Below are positions 33,210-43,373 of a stretch of 64,000 nucleotides of DNA, one piece after another. Below the pieces are notes generated by a model. That model was not told the origin of the DNA and made no database searches. It saw nothing but the letters and a program-made list of their open reading frames with translations. The stretch is from Bacteroidota bacterium (GTDB lineage Bacteria > Bacteroidota > Bacteroidia > Bacteroidales > Dysgonomonadaceae), in NCBI GenBank assembly GCA_023388315.1, contig JAEWGM010000011.1, positions 1 through 64,000 of the forward strand. The letters run 5' to 3'. Position 1 is the stretch's first letter, and every line of letters starts with the position of its first letter. The translations under genes were made by a program, and so were the position numbers.

Positions 33210-34835
33210 ATGAAAACAACAAAATATACATTTCTACTCATCGTTGCCTTGGCCGTGTTGGTTGCAGGGTTTTCTTCCTGCCTCGATGATTTGAACACCA
33301 TACCGCTCGATAAAGAAGAGTTGGTATCGGAAGTGGTATTCGGAAACGAAATCGGGCCGTATCAAGAATTATTGGCCAAAATTTATGCCGGTATGGCCAT
33401 TAGCGGAAACAGCGGTGGCGATGGCGACCCCGATGTGGCCGGAGTGGACGGCGGAAGCCAAGCATCGTTTCTCAGGGGATTGTGGAATTTGCAACAATTG
33501 CCCACCGATGAAGCGCATTGCGCCTGGAACGACATCGGCATCCCCGATTTGAACCATATTTCTTGGACAGCCAACAACGTATTTATAAAAGGATTTTACT
33601 ATCGTTTGTATTATCAAATAAACTTGGCAAACGCATTGCTACGCGAAACCTCCGAAGACAAACTCTCTTCTCGGGGCGTGAATGCGGAAGACCAAACAAA
33701 AATAAAAGCGTTTCGCGCCGAAGCCCGCTTCTTGCGCGCATTATCATACTATTACCTGCTCGATATGTTCAGAAATGTTCCTTTCGTAAACGAGGAAAGC
33801 CCTGTGGGGAGCACTCTACCGCCTCAAATTAAGGGAAATGAGCTTTTCGAGTACATTGAAAAGGAATTACTTGATTGTGAAGCCGATATGATTGAGCCAT
33901 TTGTTGGCTACGACCGCGCTCATTACGGACGCGCGAACAAAGCGGCCAACTGGGCATTATTATCGCGCCTTTACTTGAATGCCGAAACGTATATTGGCAC
34001 CGCAAAATACACCGAGAGCATTACTTACAGCAAAAAAATCCTTGCCGAAAACTATCAACTGGATCCTGAGTATGCCAATATTTTCAAAGCAGACAACCAC
34101 AACTCGGTTGAAATGATTTTCCCCATTCGTTACGAAGGTGAAGATACCCAAACGTGGGGCGGAATGACATTTCTGTTGAGCAGCACCGAGCCATCGGATA
34201 TGCAGGCGGAAGTTAACGCTGTGGGAGCTTGGCAAGGAAACCGCGGAACAGTATCGGTACTGAACACGTTCCAAAGAGAAAACCTGCACACAAGCGATGC
34301 CCGTTTTTCTATGGTACGCATTGATAAAACGGAAAACTACGACCTCACAGACCCTGCACTTTTTACCAATAACGGCATTCCCATTGTGAAGTTTTACAAC
34401 CGTAACAGCGACGGCTCTTTGCCGCCGAGCAGCATTGCTTACACCGACTTCCCATTGTTCAGGCTGGGTGAAATCTACCTGAATTACGCCGAAGCAGTAA
34501 AAAGAGGCGGAACAGGCGGCGATGCCGCAACCGCGCTCAACTTGGTGAACAATTTACGCAAGCGTTCTTACGCCAACCAAGGTGCTGCCACTATTTCTGC
34601 AGAACAACTCACATTGGACTTCTTGATGGACGAAAGAGGACGTGAACTTTTCTACGAAGCGCATCGCCGCACAGACTTGGTGCGTTTCGGTAAATTCACC
34701 GCCGCCACTTACCTTTGGCAATGGAAAGGAGAAGTGTTTAGCGGAAGAGCCGTATCGGACAACTTCAAAATCTATCCGATTCCGGCAGATGATATAGGAG
34801 CCAATCAGAACCTGACACAAAACCCGGGATATTGA
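33210..34835 (+). CDS. SusD/RagB-family glycan-binding lipoprotein
   Basis: A 541-residue surface lipoprotein with lipobox FSSC followed by LDDLN, an acidic stretch typical of surface-exported lipoproteins. TPR helices support the glycan-binding face; FRAEARFLRALSYYYLLDMF and LNYAEAVKRGG are family landmarks, and the C-terminal YPIPADDIGANQNLTQNPGY is the classical SusD ending. It forms the lid of the SusC barrel. Confidence 0.95.
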   Translation: MKTTKYTFLLIVALAVLVAGFSSCLDDLNTIPLDKEELVSEVVFGNEIGPYQELLAKIYAGMAISGNSGGDGDPDVAGVDGGSQASFLRGLWNLQQLPTDEAHCAWNDIGIPDLNHISWTANNVFIKGFYYRLYYQINLANALLRETSEDKLSSRGVNAEDQTKIKAFRAEARFLRALSYYYLLDMFRNVPFVNEESPVGSTLPPQIKGNELFEYIEKELLDCEADMIEPFVGYDRAHYGRANKAANWALLSRLYLNAETYIGTAKYTESITYSKKILAENYQLDPEYANIFKADNHNSVEMIFPIRYEGEDTQTWGGMTFLLSSTEPSDMQAEVNAVGAWQGNRGTVSVLNTFQRENLHTSDARFSMVRIDKTENYDLTDPALFTNNGIPIVKFYNRNSDGSLPPSSIAYTDFPLFRLGEIYLNYAEAVKRGGTGGDAATALNLVNNLRKRSYANQGAATISAEQLTLDFLMDERGRELFYEAHRRTDLVRFGKFTAATYLWQWKGEVFSGRAVSDNFKIYPIPADDIGANQNLTQNPGY

Positions 34836-34871
34836 TTTGCCGACAATGTATAACATCAAACTAAAATAACG

Positions 34872-36014
34872 ATGAAAAAGATATATAACATAACCATACT
34901 GTTGGCGTGCTTGGGAATATGCTGGGCGTGCCAAAAAGATGACAAAGTGGTGTTGCAACAACCGGAAAGCTTTGTACTAAACACACCGAAATACGCATCC
35001 GGCATTTACGATTTAAAGAATACGGAAACCATTGAATTTACCACCTCACAACCCGATTACGGCTTCACCGCCGCGGCCGTGTATGGCGTGGAAGTGTCGC
35101 TCACTTCCGATTTCACCAACGCTGTGGCACTACCCGGAAGCTACACATCAGCCAAATTCAACATCAACGCGGCCGATTTGGCATTGGCGTTGGTGGGAAT
35201 GCACAACGTAACGGAAGAAAGCGATTATCCCACTGAGCCTCATCCGCTTTATGTGCGGCTCTCCTCTGTTTTGAACAGTAAAGAAGTGGGAAAGGTATAT
35301 TCCAACGTAGTTACCCTCCCCCACGTGAAAGGATACTTCGCGCTGGATCCAATGGTGATGCCCGCTGAAATGTACATTATCGGAAATGTGGCAGGAGACT
35401 GGAATTGGAACGACGCCACGGCGATGATACCCGTGCATAGTTCGCCCGGTAAGTTCTGGGCAATGCAATACCTCGGCCAAACCGATGGCGGAGAAAACGC
35501 GCAAATTAAATTCAACAACGAAAAAGCATGGAATGGAGCGGAATTCGGATACGCCAACGCGACCATATCCGCGGAATCGACAACCCTCGCCGGTGCATCC
35601 GATGAAGGAGGAAACATTCAAATCGGCAACCCGGGTTGGTATATCGTGGTAGTTACCACCACCATTAACGGACGCGAGTATGAATACGCGGTCGATTTTT
35701 ATCCGCCCAATGTGTACCTGCAAGGAAATGTTGCCGGCGGAAACTGGGGAACCACCGACGAAAAATATCGCTTTACTGTTCCCGCCCTCTCAGCCGGTGC
35801 CGATGCTTATTTTGTTTCTCCCGGATTTTCTCATACCGGAGAAATTCGCGCGAGCATTCAACTGCCCGGACAGGAGTGGTGGCATACAGAATTTCTGGTA
35901 TTCAATAACAAGTTTGTGCCTCGTGGCGCCGGAGACGATCAAGACCGCGTTACCGGTAACGCCGGCCAAAAACTTCACATTAATTTCACCACTTACGAAG
36001 GTAAAATTGAATAA
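34872..36014 (+). CDS. SusE-like outer membrane starch-binding lipoprotein
   Basis: A 380-residue lipoprotein (lipobox CWAC, then QKDDK, a likely surface-export signal). Residues about 30-150 form the SusE N-terminal domain (VSLTSDFTNAVALPGS). Two carbohydrate-binding modules follow: one from about 170 (MYIIGNVAGDWNWNDATAM) and one from about 280 (VYLQGNVAGGNWGTTDEKY). Aromatic residues at these turns fit glucan contact. It follows SusD by 36 nt. Confidence 0.85.
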   Translation: MKKIYNITILLACLGICWACQKDDKVVLQQPESFVLNTPKYASGIYDLKNTETIEFTTSQPDYGFTAAAVYGVEVSLTSDFTNAVALPGSYTSAKFNINAADLALALVGMHNVTEESDYPTEPHPLYVRLSSVLNSKEVGKVYSNVVTLPHVKGYFALDPMVMPAEMYIIGNVAGDWNWNDATAMIPVHSSPGKFWAMQYLGQTDGGENAQIKFNNEKAWNGAEFGYANATISAESTTLAGASDEGGNIQIGNPGWYIVVVTTTINGREYEYAVDFYPPNVYLQGNVAGGNWGTTDEKYRFTVPALSAGADAYFVSPGFSHTGEIRASIQLPGQEWWHTEFLVFNNKFVPRGAGDDQDRVTGNAGQKLHINFTTYEGKIE

Positions 36015-36037
36015 CGTAACTTTTAAATTCCAATAAA

Positions 36038-37465
36038 ATGAAAAAAATATATCTATTTGCAATGCTGCTTACATTTCTGGGCTTTGCTGCCTGTGAAGAT
36101 GTATATGACCATATGGCAGCGCCACCGCAATCGCACGAGCAAGAAGCGGAACAAACCGTTGACGGATTCACGTTTGCTTTGGGTTCCGGTTTAAGCACCG
36201 ATGTTGTCCTTTCGGAAGAGGATTTAGAGAAATCCACCGTTCTGGAAGCAATAAAAACAACGGCAACGCCTCAATTGGCGGAAGGCGCAACGGTGAAAAT
36301 CACCTTAGAAGCATCCGATACGGAAGATTTCACAAAAAAAGTGGAATTGCCGTCGATGAGCGAAGAGAACACCGCGTTTGTGAAAGCCAATGATTTGGAT
36401 GAAGCTGTAAAAAGCCTATACGGCAAAGCTCCCAACGCCCGTTCTGTTTATCTGCGCGCAACCTATTACATCGTTGACGGCACGTCTTCTTCACAAATGC
36501 CCACACCCGCTGTGCTGGGGCCGGTAAAAGTAACGCCCGTAGGGCCGATCATTGAAACCGAATATTTCTTGATTGGCGATGTAAACGGCTGGAATTTCGA
36601 CAACCTGCCCGATTACAAATTCAACCACAGCGGCAGCGATGTATATGAAGACCCACACTTCACTATTCTGGTAAATAACTTGCAAGGACATTTCAAAATT
36701 GTACCCAAATCAAGTAAAGATGCCAATTCTTGGGATGGCGTAATTGGCAACCCCACGGATGGCAGCACCGATCTAGAAGGAGAATTGGTGATAGACGGAG
36801 GAGCGATGAAAGTGGAACAACCCGGTTGGGTGAAAGTTACGCTGAATATGATGGAATATACCTACACCATCGAAATAATTGGCGAAATGAACCTGACGTT
36901 GTATGTCCCCGGTGGGCACCAACAATGGAATCCTGAAACTGCCCCCATCCTCTACAGCAGAAATTTTGATTTTAAATATGAGGGTTATGTTTATTTTGAC
37001 GAGGACGGAACCGAGTTTAAATTCACATCGGCGCCAAATTGGGACGGAACAAACTATGGCGATGGCGGCAATGGCACGCTCTCAACAGATGGCGGTGCAG
37101 GCAACCTCTCGGTGAGTGAAGCCGGTTATTATAAATTAGACGCCGATTTATCTGGCAGCCCTTACACCTACAATTTAACAAAAACAGACTGGGGCTTAAT
37201 TGGCGACGCCACAGCAGGAGGCTGGGACAACTCAACGCCAATGACGTATAACCCTGACACCAAGGTTTGGACTGTAAAAACAACTCTTTCTGCCGGTTCA
37301 TTTAAATTCCGCGCAAATAATGGATGGGATATTAACCTTGGTGGCGCGCTCTCTAACTTAACATACGGTGGAGACAATATCTCCGTTGCGGAAGCGGGCG
37401 AGTATGTGGTAACGCTCAACTTGTCTAATGCTGCCGCTTATGAAGCAACAATCGTTAAACAGTAA
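36038..37465 (+). CDS. SusF/SusE-like surface glycan-binding lipoprotein
   Basis: A 475-residue lipoprotein (FAAC, EDVYD). A SusE-type N domain is followed by three binding-module-like repeats: YFLIGDVNGWNFDNLPDYKF (about 176), LYVPGGHQQWNPETAPI (about 287) and WGLIGDATAGGWDNSTPM (about 387). Three modules match the layout of SusF. It should hold alpha-glucan at the cell surface without cutting it. The gene ends just before an intrinsic terminator. Confidence 0.85.
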   Translation: MKKIYLFAMLLTFLGFAACEDVYDHMAAPPQSHEQEAEQTVDGFTFALGSGLSTDVVLSEEDLEKSTVLEAIKTTATPQLAEGATVKITLEASDTEDFTKKVELPSMSEENTAFVKANDLDEAVKSLYGKAPNARSVYLRATYYIVDGTSSSQMPTPAVLGPVKVTPVGPIIETEYFLIGDVNGWNFDNLPDYKFNHSGSDVYEDPHFTILVNNLQGHFKIVPKSSKDANSWDGVIGNPTDGSTDLEGELVIDGGAMKVEQPGWVKVTLNMMEYTYTIEIIGEMNLTLYVPGGHQQWNPETAPILYSRNFDFKYEGYVYFDEDGTEFKFTSAPNWDGTNYGDGGNGTLSTDGGAGNLSVSEAGYYKLDADLSGSPYTYNLTKTDWGLIGDATAGGWDNSTPMTYNPDTKVWTVKTTLSAGSFKFRANNGWDINLGGALSNLTYGGDNISVAEAGEYVVTLNLSNAAAYEATIVKQ

Positions 37466-37478
37466 AACAATTAAAACT

Positions 37479-37509
37479 AAAAAAGCGCGGGCGAAATCCG
37501 CGCTTTTTT
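37479..37509 (+). terminator. Intrinsic terminator between SusF-like and GH53 genes
   Basis: AAAAAAGCGCGG (479-490) and CCGCGCTTTTTT (498-509) form a perfect 12-bp stem with a 7-nt loop; the T-run is built in. It ends 10 nt before the GH53 start codon, leaving no room for another promoter. Confidence 0.88.
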
Positions 37510-37519
37510 CACTTTATCA

Positions 37520-38566
37520 ATGAAAAAGACACTCATTTATCTGATAACTTTTATTTTTCTAGGTGTAGCCTGCCAACAACAGCAATCCACCGAAAACCCC
37601 GCGCCCATCGACACCTTTGCCAAAGGCGCCGATATCAGCTGGCTACCACAAATGGAAGCCTCCGGCTACGTGTTCTACAACAAAAACGGCAAAGCGGAAG
37701 ATTGTTTTAAAATTCTACAGGATTTGGGCATCAATTCCATTCGTTTACGCACGTGGGTAAATCCATCCGATGACCCTCACAGCGGCCATTGCAGCAAAGA
37801 AGAAACCATTGCTATGGCAAAACGCGCAAAAGAGTGGGATATGCGCGTGATGATTAACTTTCATTACAGCGACAGCTGGGCCGACCCCGGCAAACAGCAC
37901 AAACCCAAAGATTGGGAAAGCCTGAATTTTGAGCAACTGAAACAAACACTTTACGATTATACTTTTGATGTAATCAAAGGATTAAAAGACGAAGAAGTAA
38001 CGCCGGAATGGGTGCAAGTGGGAAATGAAATTCCATCGGGAATGCTTTATCCCGAAGGCAGTACCGATAATTGGCCGCAACTGGTTGAACTGCTAAATAA
38101 AGGATACGATGCCGTGAAAGCGGCAAGCCCCACATCTAAAGTTATTCTGCACGTGGATCAGGGCAATAACAACGAGCGCTTCCGCTGGTGGTTTGACAAT
38201 GCCGAGAAACACGGCGCCAAATACGATATCATCGGGATGTCGTTCTATCCATATTGGTTGGAAAACAAACCTGATTACACGGAAATTATCGATGATTTGG
38301 GCAATAATTTAAAAGATATGGCTGGCCGCTACAACAAAGAAGTTATGGTAGTGGAAGTTGGCGGTGAAGACCACAAAGTGCAAAACACCTATGATATGCT
38401 TCGTGCCGTGATAGCCAAAGTAAAAGATGTGCCCGACAATAAAGGCTTGGGCGTTTTTTATTGGGAACCGCAAGGCGCCCGCTCTTGGAGTAAATATGCG
38501 TTAAGCGCTTGGGGCGATGATGGAAAACCCACGAAAGCTATGGACGCGTTTAAGAAACTGTTTTAA
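37520..38566 (+). CDS. GH53 arabinogalactan endo-beta-1,4-galactanase, lipoprotein
   Basis: A 348-residue lipoprotein (LGVAC, then QQQQ). The GH53 barrel covers residues 33-345. The acid/base is E170 in WVQVGNEIPSGMLYP and the nucleophile is E279 in VMVVEVGGED; KGADISWLPQMEASG and GINSIRLRTWVNP are also typical. It would cleave beta-1,4-galactan side chains of pectin. Its place in a starch-type SusC-F locus is unusual. Expression depends on readthrough of the terminator 10 nt upstream. Confidence 0.92.
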   Translation: MKKTLIYLITFIFLGVACQQQQSTENPAPIDTFAKGADISWLPQMEASGYVFYNKNGKAEDCFKILQDLGINSIRLRTWVNPSDDPHSGHCSKEETIAMAKRAKEWDMRVMINFHYSDSWADPGKQHKPKDWESLNFEQLKQTLYDYTFDVIKGLKDEEVTPEWVQVGNEIPSGMLYPEGSTDNWPQLVELLNKGYDAVKAASPTSKVILHVDQGNNNERFRWWFDNAEKHGAKYDIIGMSFYPYWLENKPDYTEIIDDLGNNLKDMAGRYNKEVMVVEVGGEDHKVQNTYDMLRAVIAKVKDVPDNKGLGVFYWEPQGARSWSKYALSAWGDDGKPTKAMDAFKKLF

Positions 38567-38746
38567 ATTTTTTTATGTATTGTTTTTTAGTCATTTTTTG
38601 ATGGATTTGGGCCTTCGTTTCGCATCGAATAGCGGGCTATTTGAAAGAAAGGAAAGTTCAAAGGCGCAAAAAAGGGCAAAAAACAACATAAAAGATAGAT
38701 ATAAAAATATTATTCGTAAAACTCAAAACAGTTTCTAAGAATTAAA

Positions 38747-40594
38747 ATGAATTTCAAAATGAAAAAAACAATCTTTCCCTTTCTCCTCTTTTTCTTATCG
38801 TTATCCATCTACGCGCAACAACTCAAAGTTGAGCCTGCTTTTTGGTGGAGCGGAATGCAAGAGCCTGAGTTGCAACTGATGGTTACGGGCAAAAACATCG
38901 CTTCCTTCAAAGCGTCTGTTTCATCAAATGAGGTGTATTTAAAGGAAGCGGTAACACTGGAAAGCCCGAATTACCAGGTTTTGTACCTCGATATTTCAAA
39001 TGCCAAGCCGGGAAAATTCGATATCGTTTTCACCAACGGAAAAAACAACGTCACCTACACCTACGAATTGAAAAAACGTGACCCCGAAAGGTTGAATATG
39101 GAGAGTTTCAATTCATCGGATGTGCTGTATCTGATTATGCCCGATCGTTTTGCTAACGGCGACCCGTCCAACGACCAAATCCCGATGCGGATGCCTTACA
39201 AAGTGGACAGAAACAACCCAAACGCACGCCATGGAGGAGATTTGAAAGGAATATCGGATCGGTTGGATTATCTTTCCGATTTGGGTGTTACCGCCATTTG
39301 GCTCAATCCCGTGCTGGAAAATGATATGGAAGGCGGCTCGTATCACGGATACGCCACCACCGATTATTACAAAGTGGACCCGCGCTTCGGAACCAACGAA
39401 GAATACAAAAAACTAATCGCTGACGCGCACAGCAAAGGGATGAAAGTGGTTATGGATATGATTTTCAATCATTGCGGCAGCGACCACCCGTGGATGAGCG
39501 ATATTCCGTCGGCAGACTGGTTTAACAATTTGGGAGAATATGTGCAGACATCGCATATGAAAGAGATGTATTTCGATAATTACGCTTCGGAATACGACAA
39601 AAAGAAAATGACGGATGGCTGGTTCGTTCCCACCATGCCGGACCTCAACCAACGCAACCGCCACGTGGCAAAATACCTCATTCAAAACAGCATTTGGTGG
39701 ATTGAATATTCGGGCGTTGACGGTATCCGCCAAGACACTTATCCGTATGCCGATTACGATATGATGATTGATTGGGTGAAAGCCGTGGAGAAGGAATATC
39801 CTAACTACAATATTGTGGGCGAAGCGTGGCTCAACAACCCCATTGGAACGGCTTTTTGGCAACGCGACAGCAAACTCAACAACCGAAAAGACACTCAGCT
39901 GAAATCCGTGATGGATTTTCGGTTTATGGGCTTATCGCACTCGGCGTTTTTTGAAGAAACAACCGAATGGAACGGTGGCCTGCACAGCATTTACGACCAT
40001 ATGACGTATGATTACATCTATCCGGATATTTACAACGTATTGCGCTTTCTCGACAACCACGACACCGACCGGTTTCTCAAAGAATATCCCACCGATTTAT
40101 CGGGATGGAAACAGGGAATCGCTTTTCTGCTCACGATGCCGGGAACGCCACAACTGTATTACGGCACCGAACTGCTGATGCACGGCAATAAAAGCCGTAG
40201 CGACGGCGATATCCGTTTGGATGTGCCCGGCGGATGGCCCGGCGATGCAACCAACCATTTCACGCGCGAAGGACGGGACGACATTCAAAACGAAGCGTTC
40301 GATTACCTGAGCAAACTACTCAAATGGCGTCGTGGAAACGACATCATCGCCAAAGGAAAAATGAAACACTACGTGTTGCAAAAAGGCGTGTATGTGTATG
40401 AGCGTTACCTCGGCGATAAAAGCGTGTTGGTGTTTATGAACGGGACGTCGAAAGACGTAACGATAGATTTGGACAGGTACGCCGAATCTTTTAAAGGCGA
40501 AAAATCGGGCTTAGATATACTGACAAACAGAAAGATAGTATTAAACAATACGTTCGATTTATCGTCTAAAGAAATACTTGTGCTGGAAATGTAA
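38747..40594 (+). CDS. SusA-like periplasmic GH13 neopullulanase/cyclomaltodextrinase
   Basis: A 615-residue GH13 enzyme with a type I signal peptide (LSIYAQQL), hence periplasmic. An N-terminal cyclomaltodextrinase-type domain (about 25-120) precedes the barrel. Catalytic residues: nucleophile D330 (GVDGIRQDTYPYAD), acid/base E359 (NIVGEAW), stabiliser D439 (FLDNHDTDRF). Length is near that of SusA (about 617). It should trim imported malto-oligosaccharides. MKKTIF, four codons in, is an alternative start. Confidence 0.92.
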   Translation: MNFKMKKTIFPFLLFFLSLSIYAQQLKVEPAFWWSGMQEPELQLMVTGKNIASFKASVSSNEVYLKEAVTLESPNYQVLYLDISNAKPGKFDIVFTNGKNNVTYTYELKKRDPERLNMESFNSSDVLYLIMPDRFANGDPSNDQIPMRMPYKVDRNNPNARHGGDLKGISDRLDYLSDLGVTAIWLNPVLENDMEGGSYHGYATTDYYKVDPRFGTNEEYKKLIADAHSKGMKVVMDMIFNHCGSDHPWMSDIPSADWFNNLGEYVQTSHMKEMYFDNYASEYDKKKMTDGWFVPTMPDLNQRNRHVAKYLIQNSIWWIEYSGVDGIRQDTYPYADYDMMIDWVKAVEKEYPNYNIVGEAWLNNPIGTAFWQRDSKLNNRKDTQLKSVMDFRFMGLSHSAFFEETTEWNGGLHSIYDHMTYDYIYPDIYNVLRFLDNHDTDRFLKEYPTDLSGWKQGIAFLLTMPGTPQLYYGTELLMHGNKSRSDGDIRLDVPGGWPGDATNHFTREGRDDIQNEAFDYLSKLLKWRRGNDIIAKGKMKHYVLQKGVYVYERYLGDKSVLVFMNGTSKDVTIDLDRYAESFKGEKSGLDILTNRKIVLNNTFDLSSKEILVLEM

Positions 40595-40659
40595 AGAATT
40601 TGAACACGGATGACACAGATTTAAAAGATAATCACTGGTTAAATTCTTTTTACGCCACG

Positions 40660-40845
40660 AAGTGGCAGTTTAACTCAGCCCAACACAAAGCAAAGCGGCG
40701 TGTTGGGTCGGTAGTGACAGCCTCCAATTTCGTCCTGAAAGGGCAACTTAGTTTAATTTGGGCTTTCAGCCCGTCAATTTGTGGTTCATTTTTAACCCAA
40801 CGCGTTGCATTGGGCTGAATTAAGTCGGGCTTTCAGCCCGAAGCG
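40660..40845 (+). repeat. REP-like palindromic repeat, copy A
   Basis: The 284-nt gap before the next gene carries no gene. It contains CAGCCCAACACAAAGC-type sequence, CCTGAAAGGGCAACTTA, the hairpin GGGCTTTCAGCCC twice, and CCCAACGCGTTGCATTGG (40796 onward). The last block and CGGGCTTTCAGCCCGA (40826-40841) recur with equal spacing at 44496-44541, and the first half recurs at 55330-55430. Confidence 0.8.
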
Positions 40846-40878
40846 CCAATTGGTTGCGAATTCTAAAAACCAAACAAA

Positions 40879-43209
40879 ATGAAAAAAAACATCTTATTTC
40901 TTTTACTCATTTTTTTCGCTATTTCCTGCGGAAAAGACCCGGTAATTGTTCCTCCCGACCCCGATCCGGATCCCGATAAACCGGTGGTGATAAAAGACGG
41001 ACTTTCGTGGAATCCCGAAGCGCCGGATGCCGACAAAGAACTAACCATCACGTTCAAAGCCACATCCGGGTCGGAACTGTTCAACCATACAGGCGATGTG
41101 TATGTTCACACCGGAGTGGTATCGGAAGGCACTTGGCTCTATGTCCCCGCCGATTGGGATAAAAACATCGCCAAATGCAAAATGACAAAGGTAGAAGACA
41201 ATGTTTGGAGTTTGAAATTTTCACCCACCATTCGTCAATGGTTCAATTCGGGCGAAACGGCGGTAAATAAAATCGGAATTGTCATCCGCAGTGACGATCG
41301 AACGAAAAAGGGAATCGCCGAAGATTCTTTCATTACCGTTACCGACACGAAATACAAACCTTTTCAACCCGGTGCCGTAAAAACCGGCACGCTGCCCGCG
41401 GGAATAAAAGAAGGAATCAATATCGTAAACAACACCACCGTGACATTGGTGCTATACGATAAAGATAAAAACGGCGCCCGCAAAGACTTCGCACACGTTG
41501 TGGGCGATTTCAACAACTGGACGTTGAGCAACGACGAAAAATCGCAAATGTTCCGCGACGAAGCTGCCGGCGTGTGGTGGATCACCATTTCGGGACTGGA
41601 TGCCACCAAAGAATACGCGTTTCAATATTATGTGGGCAAAACAGGCGAAGAACCCATTCGCGTTGCCGACCCATACAGCAGAAAAATCCTAGACCCGGAT
41701 AACGACCACTCTATCTCATCTGCCACTTATCCCGAAAATAAAACCTATCCAAAAGGCGCCATCGGCATTGTATCAGTATTTAAGATACAACCCGATGCAT
41801 ATAACTGGCAAGTAACCAACTTTAAAACGCCCGCGCCCGATAATTTGGTGATTTATGAAATGCTGTTGCGCGATTTCACCCCAAGCGGCGACCTCAACGG
41901 CGCGCTGCAAAAGTTGGATTACCTGAAATCGCTTGGCGTAAACGCCATTGAGTTGATGCCCGTACAGGAATTCGATGGCAACGACAGTTGGGGCTATAAC
42001 CCCGCGTTCTTCTTCGCGATGGATAAGGCTTATGGAACAGACCGAATGTACAAACAATTTATTGATGAATGCCACAAACGCGGCATGGCCGTTATTTTTG
42101 ATGTGGTGTACAACCACGCTACTGGCGCCAATCCGTTTGCCAAAATGTGGTGGGATGCTAAAAAAAATAAAACGGCAGCGAACAATCCGTTTTTCAATGT
42201 GGACGCGCCGCATCCGTACAGCGTATTCCACGATTTCAACCACGAATCGCCGTTGGTGCGGAATTTTGTAAAGCGAAACCTGCAATTTTTGTTGGAAGAA
42301 TATAAAATTGACGGTTTTCGTTTTGATTTGACCAAAGGATTCACTCAAAAAAACAGTTCTGAAGTCACGGCAAGCAACTACGATGCTTCGCGCGTAGCCA
42401 TATTGAAAGATTATAACACCGCGGTGAAAGCGGTAAAAGCGGATGCGTATGTGATTCTGGAACACTTTGCCGACGACCGCGAAGAAACCGAACTCGCCAA
42501 CGCGGGTATGATGCTGTGGCGCAACAACAACGAGGCTTTTTTGGAATCGGCAATGGGCTGGAAAGACAAAACGAATTTCAATCCGGTGTATTACACCACT
42601 TCTTCCCGTCCTGTGAACAGCCTAGTAAGCTATATGGAAAGCCATGACGAAGAGCGCGCTGCCTATAAGCAATCGCAATGGGGAAACGGTATTCTAAAGA
42701 CCAACCTTAAAGCGCAAATGTCGCAATTAGGCAATAATGCCGCGTTTTTCTTCACTGTACCCGGCCCAAAAATGGTTTGGCAATTTGGCGAAATGGGCTA
42801 TGATGTAAGCATCGATTACAACGGACGAACCGGAAAGAAACCGATAAAATGGGAGTATTTGGACGACGCCGACCGCAAAAAACTGCACCACACCTACGCC
42901 AAGTTGATCAATTTCCGATTCAACCACAGCGAATTGTTTACACCTACCGCCACATTGGATTGGAAAGTTACGCCATCGTTCTGGGATAACGGAAGGTTTC
43001 TCACGCTTTCATCCTTTGGCAACGGGAAACAAGTGGTTGTGGTGGGCAATTTCACCAATGCCGCCATCAATGCCACTACCGCTTTCCCCAAAATGGGTAC
43101 TTGGTATAATTATTTCAACGTATCGGAAACGTTGAATGTGCAAGTCCCCTCGATGAGCGTGAATGTTCCGGCAAACAGTTTTAAAATGTTTACCACTTTT
43201 ACGCCGTAA
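40879..43209 (+). CDS. GH13 alpha-amylase/pullulanase-like lipoprotein with CBM48-like module
   Basis: A 776-residue lipoprotein (AISC, then GKDP) with a DP-repeat linker. Residues about 40-160 are a beta-sandwich, residues 200-295 an E-set/CBM48-like module (HVVGDFNNW), 310-690 the GH13 barrel and the rest a beta domain. Catalytic residues: D483 (GFRFDLTKGF), E528 (VILEHFAD), D590 (YMESHDEER). It probably cuts alpha-glucan at the surface; whether alpha-1,4 or alpha-1,6 bonds are preferred cannot be told. It lies after a REP-like repeat, not directly coupled to the SusA-like gene. Confidence 0.88.
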   Translation: MKKNILFLLLIFFAISCGKDPVIVPPDPDPDPDKPVVIKDGLSWNPEAPDADKELTITFKATSGSELFNHTGDVYVHTGVVSEGTWLYVPADWDKNIAKCKMTKVEDNVWSLKFSPTIRQWFNSGETAVNKIGIVIRSDDRTKKGIAEDSFITVTDTKYKPFQPGAVKTGTLPAGIKEGINIVNNTTVTLVLYDKDKNGARKDFAHVVGDFNNWTLSNDEKSQMFRDEAAGVWWITISGLDATKEYAFQYYVGKTGEEPIRVADPYSRKILDPDNDHSISSATYPENKTYPKGAIGIVSVFKIQPDAYNWQVTNFKTPAPDNLVIYEMLLRDFTPSGDLNGALQKLDYLKSLGVNAIELMPVQEFDGNDSWGYNPAFFFAMDKAYGTDRMYKQFIDECHKRGMAVIFDVVYNHATGANPFAKMWWDAKKNKTAANNPFFNVDAPHPYSVFHDFNHESPLVRNFVKRNLQFLLEEYKIDGFRFDLTKGFTQKNSSEVTASNYDASRVAILKDYNTAVKAVKADAYVILEHFADDREETELANAGMMLWRNNNEAFLESAMGWKDKTNFNPVYYTTSSRPVNSLVSYMESHDEERAAYKQSQWGNGILKTNLKAQMSQLGNNAAFFFTVPGPKMVWQFGEMGYDVSIDYNGRTGKKPIKWEYLDDADRKKLHHTYAKLINFRFNHSELFTPTATLDWKVTPSFWDNGRFLTLSSFGNGKQVVVVGNFTNAAINATTAFPKMGTWYNYFNVSETLNVQVPSMSVNVPANSFKMFTTFTP

Positions 43210-43223
43210 AAGGTTGCTTAGAA

Positions 43224-43254
43224 TTTGTGTGTATAAAACTAAATACTAACTTTG
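43224..43254 (+). promoter_or_regulatory. Promoter of the flavodoxin gene
   Basis: TTTG (43224-43227) and TAACTTTG (43247-43254) have the ideal 19-nt spacing. The leader is about 113 nt and contains a 14-codon ORF (43285-43329). Confidence 0.72.
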
Positions 43255-43373
43255 CAACATTAAAATTAGTAAATACCACACACTATGAACGAGCAGGTAA
43301 ATCAGTTACACACAATAACAAGTTTATAGCGAGTTCCATGTGCCCATAATGTAAAAAAATAAAATATATACAC

